In this document: positions 48,014 to 57,290 of the stretch, in pieces
Numbering within the stretch: the first letter of the stretch is position 1
Layout: every line of letters begins with the position of its first letter
Assembly: GCA_035578155.1 (NCBI GenBank)
Contig: JAPWDM010000070.1
Location: 20,001 to 84,000 of the forward strand
DNA length: 64,000 bases
Direction of reading: 5' to 3'
Source: Brachynemurus nebulosus
Lineage: Eukaryota > Arthropoda > Insecta > Neuroptera > Myrmeleontidae
Position numbers and translations under genes: made by a program
The notes under the pieces: generated by a model
Database searches by the model: none
What the model was told of the DNA's origin: nothing
Seen by the model: only the letters and a program-made list of their open reading frames with translations

Positions 48014-48353
48014 CATAAAGTCCGCCTAGAATATACGGTCGAGCTGATTTTTTAATGAGGTCCACCGGGATCTTGCAGATCCGAAAACGCCAGTAATAAG
48101 CTATCGAACCGATGCTAAAGAATTTCTCACTGCTAGAGAACTAAATTATTTTAGATGGATACAACTATGCTGCACAAAATTCGTTCGGGTTCTTGGGTCC
48201 CCAAAAATACCAAAACTAATTACCCAACCGATTTTAAAAATTCTTTTACTCTTAGAAAGCTAAACTATTTTAAATAGGTACAGGTCTTAGATGAGATTCG
48301 CCAGTGCCCAAGATTTGGAAATTCGCTATGTTATGCAGATGCTGCGACAGGGG
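45968..48353. mobile_element. CCCCTGTCGCAGCATC-family member with tandem array
   Basis: Begins near AGCGAATTTCGAAAACTCG. Contains the family's AACTCTCGAACGAAACGTC...GCCAGACACGTCGGATGCCC (46200-46300) next to (TA)n (46097-46182), then a 120-bp tandem array. Ends ATGCTGCGACAGGGG at 48353, followed by TA. A 131-codon frame on - (45969-46364) is created by (TA)n and is not a gene. Confidence 0.6.
46830..48320. repeat. 120-bp tandem array (~11 units)
   Basis: GATTTTGAAAATTTTTTCACT recurs at 46841, 46970, 47090, 47210, 47330, 47450, 47569, 47689 and 47808 (period 119-120), with two diverged units at about 48112 and 48229 beyond a (TA)n tract (47935-48011). Each unit also has CTAAACTATTTTAGATAAAT and CCAGGGTCCATGGGATCC. 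The central units are nearly identical, indicating recent expansion. Confidence 0.9.
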
Positions 48354-48537
48354 TATTTTTTTTTAAATTATGTATTCAGCGAAGGCAAAGCATAAAAATA
48401 CATATCAGAGATGATTGTTAACTATTTCTGTTATAAACTAATAGTTTCTTTAACAAGAATAGTTTTTTTGACAATTCTTTTTAACAATTTTTTTAACAGT
48501 TTTTAAGTAATTAATGTCAGAAAACACATGTTTTCTT

Positions 48538-48858
48538 ATTTTTAAAGGTATTTAGGAGTGATGGTCATCAAGGAAAACAAAAATGTGTTTTTTCCAAAGG
48601 CTACCGGTTTAGACTTTTTGTCGTCTTCAGGCCTCTGAGAAAAAATTTATTATTATTAAAATTACATAGATAAAATACTACATTAGGTACTTAGATGATT
48701 ATATGTTTATATATAAAATTGACATTTAAACAAATAATTTTAAAAAATAATAACAACAATTATACACTGGTTGAAGTAAAAGTTTTAAGGTAGCCTTTGG
48801 AAAAAAACACATTTTTGTTTTCCTTGATGACCATCACTCCTAAATACCTTTAAAAATT
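48538..48858. mobile_element. Foldback element with 67-bp inverted ends
   Basis: TTTTTAAAGGTATTTAGGAG...CCAAAGGCTACC at 48538-48605 is repeated inverted at 48790-48858 almost without mismatch. The loop contains GTCGTCTTCAGGCCTCTGAG. Non-coding. Confidence 0.82.
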
Positions 48859-49784
48859 ATACTTTCAGTGTCATCAAACCTAAATTTAAATTACATGTTT
48901 TCTTATGTTTCTATTAATTCTGTAGGTCTACGATCAATTAGAATTCTAGGACACCTAGATTAATTAGTGTGTAGTATGATAATCCTAAGATCTCACATTT
49001 GTAATTGTACTTTTGGAATTTTGGTTCAAAGCCATAAATAGAAATTCGGTATGAAATTAAAGAATGGTTCAAAATTCGCCTTATTTTGTTTTGGAGCCTC
49101 AATAATATTTGATTCTCATATTGGTTCAGATCCGTCCAACCGTTTATCTTAAACGTTTTTTGAGCCCCCAGGACCTTAGAGAGCAATTTTTCAATACTAT
49201 TTGAGCAAAATTTTATAGCAAAACGCCTTTGTGTTTCCTCAAAATAAATATTCGTAAAGATTAGCACTTCGAAATTGCATTGAACTGTTAATAACTGAAA
49301 GCAAATTTTCCAAAAAACCGTAACATTGCAATTTCAGATATTCTTATTTCATTTCTGGTTCGGTAATTATTACCAAAGTAAAGAACTTTTGAAAATAATT
49401 TTTATGGAAATTTTAATTTAAAATATGTTGTTTTTTTATTAAATTTTATTAGGATATCGGTCTTGAAAGTGTAGTAACTTAAGTTGTAACGATCAACCAA
49501 AAATACAAACAAAAACAAATTACTGAAATGACCTTATAAACCGTTAAATAATATCCTCTTTTTCGTATTATTTGATTTTTAATCGTTTTTAGACCACACA
49601 CACAAAACGATATGGAATTAGAAATATTAACCTTTATATTGTTTATAGAAACGATTACCATTTTACTATTTTTTATAATTATATACAGAAAACCCTCGAT
49701 TATCCACAGGCGGCTTATCCGCCATTTGAATTTGTAGTTTAGTATTACAGCATAACCTTTTTTTATGCAATCTTTTTTGTGTGG
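48859..49784. other. AT-rich sequence, no gene assigned
   Basis: The 109-codon frame on - (48938-49267) shows no recognisable domain or codon signature; it is the longest non-TE, non-microsatellite frame in this part, but I do not call it a gene. Confidence 0.4.
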
Positions 49785-49786
49785 TA

Positions 49787-49862
<76 letters not shown>

Positions 49863-50219
49863 CCTAAGTGATAAGGGTGGTCCACCCCAAATTTTATTTT
49901 TATATTTATAGACAAAATTTTTTTCTTTATTTATTTATGATGTGGCATAATAAAATACATACAACCCTAAATTTTCATCCTTCTACTATCAACCCCTATT
50001 TTCGTATAGCCAGCGGAACGAAGCATTACGTGGAATTAACCTTTTATAGAATTTTGAACTATTTAGCGAGCGAAGCGAAGCGCCTATGATTTAAAAGAGG
50101 CTAAACTATTTTCAGCTTTAATAGTAAAAATATTGATTTGATTGTATCAAAATGATAAGGAAAAATTAATTCAATCAATTATAGCTACTGAGCCAAGCAA
50201 CGCGTGGCTGGGTCAGCTA

Positions 50220-50291
<72 letters not shown>
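49785..50291. repeat. (TA)n tract split by a Helitron-like unit
   Basis: (TA)n at 49785-49860 and again at 50221-50291, separated by a 360-bp unit ending CTAG. Confidence 0.7.
49861..50220 (+). mobile_element. Helitron-like non-autonomous unit
   Basis: The 3' end has a hairpin AGCCA-agcaacgcg-TGGCT and finishes GGGTCAGCTAG|T, the layout of a Helitron 3' terminus (hairpin, then CTRR, inserted before T). The 5' end begins CCCCTAAGTGATAAGGGTGG straight after (TA)n; a canonical 5' TC is not evident, so the left limit is less sure. GCGAGCGAAGCGAAGCG lies inside. Confidence 0.55.
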
Positions 50292-50293
<2 letters not shown>

Positions 50294-50498
50294 TTCATTT
50301 AAGTTAAATTTAACCATGCTTCGTCACTTTGAATTTAAATAATTTCCGTTTTCTTGGCTTTACCTCTTTTATTATTGCATTTATGTAAATTTTAAATTTG
50401 CGGTTTATTTTTAGAAAGGAATAGAATATTGATTTGTTTCGAATATAAGAATTATTTAATTTTTTAACGAAAACTCATGATCAATTGTATCTGAAATG

Positions 50499-50501
<3 letters not shown>

Positions 50502-50556
<55 letters not shown>

Positions 50557-51374
50557 TATAAATTTTAGTGAATGTCATTTTCGGTTTCTTAGGACCCCAA
50601 AAAAAATTTCTGCCATAATCCCGGACTGAAGTCGCGTCATGACAGTGGCTGTAATAGCTCGATTTTCCATTCGAAAATTCGCTAAAACTGAATGTAGGGG
50701 CCGGACGGGCAAGAATGATGTGCTAATTTAATGTGTCGCAATTATCGCAAAAAATACAAGCGTCGACCTGGCTATAAAGAACACACTTCGTGGGTCTATT
50801 CCTGGCAAGAATTACACTGAATCCAGTCTTCTATTAGCAAATATTATGTATTTTGTTTGACAGACAGTACAAAAATAATTACATTTTTGATTTTATTTAG
50901 TGGACTCTATCTTTTTTATAGGAATTTTTTTTTCTTTTTCATTGGAGGGATTATTTAAAGAAATTTTCGTTTTGACTAGAGAAGTTTCATTTTATTATTC
51001 ATTTTGCCCGCCAATCACATTTTTGATTAACTTAACCTTTAATTACAAACTAATATAGACTCAAATTAAATACGAGCACGAATTTGTTACTCGTAATAAT
51101 CATACAAATTATGAAATCATTAAAAATAAGTAACTGCAATACACAAAGAAATAATTCGTAAATTACTTACGTCTATTTATTGATATTTTTTTCGTCAAAA
51201 AAGTTTCGGTCACTAAACACGTAAACACGTATATAAACTACAGTGCCCCCTTTTGACAAATAATAGCATTAACTGCAATGTGAAGAAGCAGATGACATTG
51301 GATCTATGTCAATCATACATCTAACTAGCTTAATTAAGCTATCATTCTTTTTACCCGACCTCTCCGCCTTGCCC

Positions 51375-51449
<75 letters not shown>

Positions 51450-51452
51450 TGT

Positions 51453-51484
<32 letters not shown>

Positions 51485-51834
51485 GTATTTATGTCTTTAT
51501 GTATCAGCACGATAACTCTCGAACGAAACATTCTATTTTTATGAAATTTAATGAAAAGATTGAAAGTCCAAAAATCTTGGATGATTTCTTCAGCCAGATA
51601 CGTCCGATGCCCGGAACATGGTATTTTGGGCATTATTCGTGAAAAAAATTAGCTTTTTCCAAAATTTCCCCAAATCCAGAAGTTTTTGTGACATTTTTTT
51701 ACACCATTGGAAAGAGGAGAAAAAATCACATAAAAAAGATTTTTGAATTTTTATTCTATTTAAACTGGTTTCTGAGAAAAACTAATTTTTATAAACGAAA
51801 ATTCACTATCTTATGCAGGATTCTGCGACAGGGG
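50502..51834. mobile_element. CCCCTGTCGCAGCATC-family member split by an insertion
   Basis: Left piece (TA)n (50502-50558) then AAATTTTAGTGAATGTCATT...TTCGAAAATTCGCTAAAACTG. Right piece (TA)n (51377-51480), AACTCTCGAACGAAACATTC, GATACGTCCGATGCCCGG, ending GGATTCTGCGACAGGGG at 51834. A different TIR element lies between the pieces. Frames of Tyr-Ile repeats here come from (TA)n. Confidence 0.55.
50697..51375. mobile_element. TIR element with iterated word CGGGCAAGAATGA (TA target)
   Basis: Left end GGGGCCGGACGGGCAAGAAT, right end inverted CGGGCAAGGCGGAGAGGTCG followed by GGGTAAAAAGAATGATAG; TA at 50695-50696 and 51376-51377. A further inverted word (CGGGCAAAATGA) lies near 51000. The TIR alignment needs gaps, so less certain than the other iterated elements. 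Confidence 0.5.
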
Positions 51835-54185
51835 CATTTTTACATGTGTATGTAATTCAATTTTTGCAACAATTTAAAAATGAACTGAAATAATCGGGTG
51901 TTTACTGTATAATTATTATGTTTTAGTGTTATTTGTGAGTGGGTATATAGGATATATTGATAGAATATGCAATATGTATGTGTATTTATGTATGTATGTA
52001 TGTATGCATGTATGTATGTATTTATGTATGTATTATGTATGTATGTATGTGTGTGTGGATAGTATTATGTATATATTTAAGGCTAATATTGTATGTCATT
52101 ATATGCATATTTTTGAAATTAATATTCGAATTAATTGAGCATTGAAAATTCAAATTAATATAATTGCTATGATTGCATTACACTGCTACATTCATTACAA
52201 AATACCTAAACACATATTAATGTGGACATTTCAAAAGACCTAAACCATAATATCCATTGACTATTATATTATTAACATATGGTATTAAATTCTATACGTA
52301 CCAACTACTAAACTTGTATCCAAATGTAATATCTACAAATGGTTACAAAAATATTCGAAAATGTAAACAAGAGAAGATGCCAATACAGTTGTGACTTTCC
52401 AGGCCAGTTTCTGGAACCGGCTGAAGGGGAGGTGTTGGGGTCAGTAGTAACTGATAAGCGGATTGGTATATTATAAAAGATTACAAAGAATCATGTTTTG
52501 TTTTACAATTTTAGGTTATATCATAGATTTTTAAGAAAATTTCTCGGAAACAAAGTTGTCTCAAACTGAAATTTTTACAGATTATATAAGATTTTTCCTT
52601 TCAAGGAGAAAAGTTCTTAGCACAAATTACCTCTACCATCTCAGATGCCATTTTAAGAAAAACGAATGTCGATTGGAAGTATAATTGAAATAACGTCATT
52701 AAGAAAGGAGTTCAAATAAAAAAGGAATTTTTTATTTATGATTATTTTGCTTGTTGAAATTTTTTTCAAACTAGGAATGGTTTCAAATAGAAAATTTTGT
52801 TTTTGAAACATTCATAACTCTTCCCTGTGGGGGGAGGGGGCCTTTTTTTACAAGGTTTTAAGCGTTTACAAGGAACGTCATATCTCAAAAAGTAATGAAT
52901 ATTTTTTAAATATTTTTTCATTATTTTATTCCTAATGGACCTGTCCATAAAGCTGAATTCATGGGTTTCAGGAAATTTTTAAAAATAACTATAAAACTGT
53001 AATCCCAAAGTTCTAAAAATTATAAAACCCAATTTTTTATTAAAAAAAGATGTTTAAAAATAGTTACAATTGTTCAAATGGAAAAAGCATACTCCACTTT
53101 ATGCGCAATATGTTTATGAACAAAATAAAAAAAAAATTAAGTCTCTACCTTTTCTAGAACTTGAGATATGATTTTCCTTGTCGGGAAAAACACAAGTTTC
53201 AGGAAACGGTAAAAATCAAAAATAATAACAAAAGAAGCGGTTTACTCACTGTTTATTAAAACGTCTACAAAGGCATACAAATAAAAGAACATTATCTTAG
53301 TGCATACTATAACTCGTACACACACCAAAACTAAATATTACTGATCAAATCGCGAGCGTTATCTGCAAAGGAGCAGCAACTAGGCTGTGCAGCGGCTCAC
53401 AATTAAATAATTTTCTACTTGAAAAAAAAATTTTTTTGGCCATGTTTTATATATCACCGTGTTTGTAAAGAACCACAGAACGAAATATAAATAAAAAAAC
53501 CAGATTCGAAGAAAATTAGTTTATTAGCCGTTACTGGCGCGAACTCCCCCCTTAAGTAATGCTGACATAGAGTCTCGTTATCTATCAATTAAGCACAGTA
53601 AGCATTATCCTTAGGTCCTACGAATCCATTGGGACCTATGAAAGCCTAAAATTGAAAATTAAATCGAACTGTATCTTTACATAATAAAAATAAACCTGAA
53701 AATTGATTTTCTTCATTTCATTTATTTTTATTTTCGTTTTGTTTTTCTTTTTTATAAAAATGCCTAGTGTTTACAACAATCTTAAGCCGGCCCTGAATGT
53801 AGCCTAATTATGTAGGTACTAATGGTCAGTGTAGCTGATGACGCTAAAATGTAGAAAAAAGTTCGTAAGTTTCATATTTTTTCCTATTAATTTCTCTGCA
53901 CACTTTAAAGTATTTTGGTGCAGGCGCTGGGAACTTTACATTAACTTGGTTTAAACTTTTTTGAATTTTTTCTATTATTTTTTTCTATGCGGTCCCAGCC
54001 CATCACCTAAAAAAAGGTTTTGCTATAGGTATCAAAGTATATCCGGGACATAATTTTTTTAAAGCGGCCATTGACGTCGTAAGACGTCAAGTAAAACTTG
54101 ACTGATTCACAAACGTACGACGTCAACCACTTCATATAAACTGTATTAGCTGTCAGAATAGTATACCAGTTGGACGTTTTATCAT
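51835..54185. other. AT-rich sequence; ATGT microsatellite and one dispersed repeat
   Basis: (TATG)n at about 51980-52055. A segment at 52530-52690 (TGCCATTTTAAGAAAAACGA, GATTGGAAGTAT) is matched inverted at 61090-61235. Two G-rich/T-rich runs lie at 52825-52850. No gene assigned. Confidence 0.4.
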
Positions 54186-54237
54186 TATAGGTTATGTTAA
54201 TTAAAATTTACATAGTGTTTGAAAAATTATCAAATTG

Positions 54238-54307
54238 GATCGGCTGGGACTCAAACTCCAATCTCTTGGTTGTTAGCCTAGCGCCTTACCAATTAGGCCA
54301 CCGACCG
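54238..54307 (-). other. tRNA-like sequence 1 (pseudo-tRNA/SINE head)
   Basis: Near-cloverleaf: D-arm GCCT-AATTGGTA-AGGC, anticodon loop CTAACAA (anticodon AAC, Val-type), A box TGGCCTAATTGG and B box-like GTTTGAGTCC. The anticodon stem has one mismatch and the T-stem is weak, so it is not called as a working tRNA. Confidence 0.5.
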
Positions 54308-54658
54308 CTTATTCGAATGCCACTCCAATCTGATAATCAATTAAACGTAACCTCTCTTTGATGCGAGACGCAGTTCTCAAACGTTATCGAGTGCCTGTGA
54401 AATATTATTAATGTATGGCCGACTTTTGTTCGCATTTAAACATGCATCAATAATTCATATGTTCACTTAATGTCCAGCTTTAGCTAATAGTTGAACATTC
54501 GATGTGTTTTGGCAAATGGCCAATCCATTATGTTAATTAAAATTCACATAGGGTTTGAAAATTATCAAATTTGATCGGCTGGGACTCGAACCCGAATCTC
54601 CTGGTTGCTAACCAAGCGCCTTACCTTGGTTATCGGATTGGAATGACACTCGAACAAG

Positions 54659-54745
54659 CGGTCGGTGGCCTAGTTAGTAAGGCGCTTGGCTAACAACCAA
54701 GAGATCCTTGGGCTTGATCGACTGGGTTCAAGTCCCAGTCGATCA
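54659..54745 (+). other. tRNA-like sequence 3 (pseudo-tRNA/SINE head)
   Basis: Anticodon stem CTTGG/CCAAG perfect around loop CTAACAA (AAC); T-arm CTGGG-TTCAAGT-CCCAG perfect; B box GGTTCAAGTCC. It has about 15 extra bases between anticodon and T-arms (a local GATCGA duplication) and an altered D-loop (TAGTTAGTA), hence a pseudo-tRNA. Confidence 0.5.
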
Positions 54746-54784
54746 AATTTAATAATTTTTCAAACACTATGTGAATTTTAATTA

Positions 54785-56073
54785 GGGGAGACAGGGGCTA
54801 GTATTAACGGGGGTAAGTATTAACAGGCCATTTTCCGCCAAACTATGGACGAAAAAATTAAGTACGTCCGGTTGCTGTCATCAGTAGATGACCACGGACA
54901 CGTTGTGACCAATCAGTCTTCGGCCGGTTGCTGCAAAACAAAGTTGTGAGTAAGGCGTAGATTTTATTAGGTAAAAGAACATTTTTAAATCGACGGTTTT
55001 TTGATTTGAAGCATGATTGTATACCTAAAAGAGACTAAATTTATTTCAAGCGGTAGCATATTCCATCTAGTATTGTATTTTGTTTAAATTTTACCGCATT
55101 ATCAACGTATTCTGTTTAAAAATTTAAATTTATAAAAAATTTACCTTCGGGGCAAGTATTAACAAAATGCATGGGGTAAGTATTAACATATTAACATTTA
55201 CCTCGTTTAAATTTTATGCAACAAAGACTATGTTTATAACTTCCCTATAAGGAGGTTATTGTATTCATCCCGATTTCAAAATCGAAATATCGTCATTTTC
55301 ATGCTTCGAGGTTACCAAAATTTTTTTCGTGACATTGCCAAATATGTTTACATGTATGTGTGTGTACATATGTGAGTGTTAAATTTAAAAGGTTTTAATT
55401 TTTATATCTTTTCTGCAGTGAAACAGAGGAAGAGTTTTGCTTGATCTGAGTAATCATATATTTCAAGAATTATAATAATGTTAAATAAGACGAAGACTAA
55501 TTTTTTAATAAGTAAATATTTTTTAATATAGAATATATTAAACGATTGTGGTTGTCTATCGAAGACTGAAAATTGACCAATTTTTGTTTCGTTATCAAGG
55601 TCAAAGTGACATAATTTGCTACTTAATAAGGACTGACTAACTATTGCCTCAGAAAAAAATTAAAATAATGATTAACTTTAACCAATTATGTAAAGATAAA
55701 TCTAAAATAAGAATTTTCTATGTCAAATTAATTCTTTTCTAATAATAAACACGTTAAATATGATACTTTGTTTTATTTCCTATAAGTATATATCTACAAA
55801 ATATCATAATCATATTAAAACTCCAATGTTAATACTTACCCCAACGTTGTTAAAACTTGCCCCAAAACTGGGGTAAGTTATAACAAACACATTTTTTAAG
55901 AAAATGGGTTTTTCCATAGAAAGTACAAGGGATATGTAAGTTTTTTTTATCAAGAATTATAGACAGATAGTTAGTTGATGCTTCATAACGTTTACAAAAA
56001 AAATCGCCAACTAGTTTCATTTCCGTTTAATATGTAAAAACGTAAAATCTGTTAGTACATGCCCCTGTCTCCC
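54785..56073. mobile_element. TIR element with iterated word GGGGTAAGTATTAAC (TA target)
   Basis: Ends GGGGAGACAGGGGCTAGTAT and inverted GGGAGACAGGGGCATGTACT; TA at 54783-54784 and 56074-56075. Words GGGGTAAGTATTAAC at about 54809, 55150 (GGGGCAAG), 55174, inverted 55827 and 55846 (TTAAAACTTGCCCC), and 55870. Inserted in the right arm of the tRNA-like repeat; 1,289 bp, non-coding. Confidence 0.85.
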
Positions 56074-56075
56074 TA

Positions 56076-56700
56076 CACAGTAAAAAAATTTGTGTTCTGC
56101 CTAAAAAAAAAAAACAGTGGTTAAAATTTTTGTGTTAAATAAGTAACACAACCCTGCGTTAATGTAACATTTCGTGTTTGTGTTAAATGAAAATATTAAC
56201 ACAAATTTCGATTTAACAGAATAAAAATATTAACCTGTTTTGAACAGCAAGGAAGTAATACAATATTTGTGCAGAGCAAAAGAATGGTATAAGTACGTAA
56301 CTTACATTAGAATATATATCTACCAAAATATATACAATAAAAAAAATGAGAGTAGTTCTTATTATTAAACAAAACCGAACAATTATAAGCTTTTTCAGTT
56401 ATTGTTGAATATAGTTTTTTAAACGTTTAAAAATGAAACAATTTTCTTACATTTTAAGGTTATTTTGTTACAGATTCAGTTATAAGAAATCATGTAAGCT
56501 TACTTGAGATTGTATTATATAATATACATTCTCGTAAGCTTACATGATTTTTTTAACTGAAGCTGTAACAAAATAACCTTAAAATGTAAGAAAATTGTTT
56601 CATTTTTAAACGCTTAATAAAACTATATTTGTCAATAACTGAAAAAACGTATAATTTTTCGGTTTTCTTTAATAATAACAACTATTCTCATCTTTTTTAT

Positions 56701-56787
<87 letters not shown>

Positions 56788-57127
56788 TTTGGTACATATA
56801 TATGGAAATAAATAAGAATTTTACTGACTTACTTTGCGTTCTTTGAGTCTCATTTATAATAATATATGAACAAAATCTTTATAATTTTTGACGATTTTCA
56901 AATATCTGGAGTGGAAGTAAAATATTGAGTAAAGAAGTTTAACAACTAACTCGGATAAATCTGAAAAATTAACACAAAATATATAACCTCTTGTGTGTTA
57001 AATCATTGACAAAAATCTTATATAAAGATTTGACACATATACTTTGTGTTAAAATAACACAAAAAATTGAGTGGACCGTTCTGGACACGTGAAATGTGTT
57101 AATTTTAACACAAATTTTTTCACTGTG
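56076..57127. mobile_element. TIR element with iterated word TTTGTGTTAA (TA target)
   Basis: Ends CACAGTAAAAAAATTTGTGT and inverted CACAGTGAAAAAATTTGTGT, TA at 56074-56075 and 57128-57129. TTTGTGTTAAAT/ATTTAACACAAA words occur about ten times in the outer ~200 bp at each side. The centre (56310-56800) is a large hairpin with a (TA)n in one arm. It shares the TA at 56074-56075 with the neighbouring element. Confidence 0.86.
56310..56800. repeat. Hairpin core with (TA)n in the right arm
   Basis: Left arm TACCAAAATATATACAATAA...AGCTTTTTCAGTTATTG...CATTTTAAGGTTATTTTGTTACAG pairs with the right arm from about 56530 to 56800. The right arm holds a long (TA)n (56701-56780) at the position of the left arm's short ATATATAC. 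Loop near 56505-56525. Confidence 0.75.
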
Positions 57128-57129
57128 TA

Positions 57130-57290
57130 ACATAATGAATTGGCCGTTTGCCAAAGTACATCGAGTGTTCAAGTATCAGCTAAAGCTGGACATTAAGTGA
57201 ACATATGAATATTTGTGTATGTTTAAATACGGACAAAAATCCGCCATACATTAATAATGTTTCACAGGCACTCGATAACATTTGAGCTTA
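57130..57290 (-). repeat. Distal part of the tRNA-like inverted repeat
   Basis: Inverted copy of 54375-54537 (CATAATGAATTGGCC, CAGCTAAAGCTGGACATTAAG, TTTCACAGGCACTCGATAAC). Continues 54783 once the two inserted elements are removed. Confidence 0.8.

Larger units (their letters stand above)
54186..54783. repeat. tRNA-like repeat cluster, tandem plus inverted
   Basis: The module TTAATTAAAATTCACATAGTGTTTGAAAATTATC + tRNA-like part appears at 54192-54307 (tRNA sense on -), 54532-54625 (sense on -, truncated) and inverted at 54627-54783 (sense on +). Copies 2 and 3 meet head-to-head near 54626. The region between, 54375-54537 (GCACTCGAT/GTTGAACATTCGATG), is found inverted at 57130-57290. All of it is one inverted repeat later split at 54783. 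Confidence 0.7.

Noticed and set aside
46830..48320. CRISPR-like array because of regular 120-bp spacing
   Set aside because: The entire unit repeats, without unique spacers, in a eukaryotic transposon; it is a tandem repeat.
48938..49267. 109-codon frame on the minus strand as a gene
   Set aside because: Length is compatible with chance in this composition and it lacks any recognisable motif or splice context.
54238..54745. Working tRNA-Val genes
   Set aside because: Each copy has stem mismatches, a truncated D-arm or extra bases before the T-arm, and all are embedded in a repeat module.
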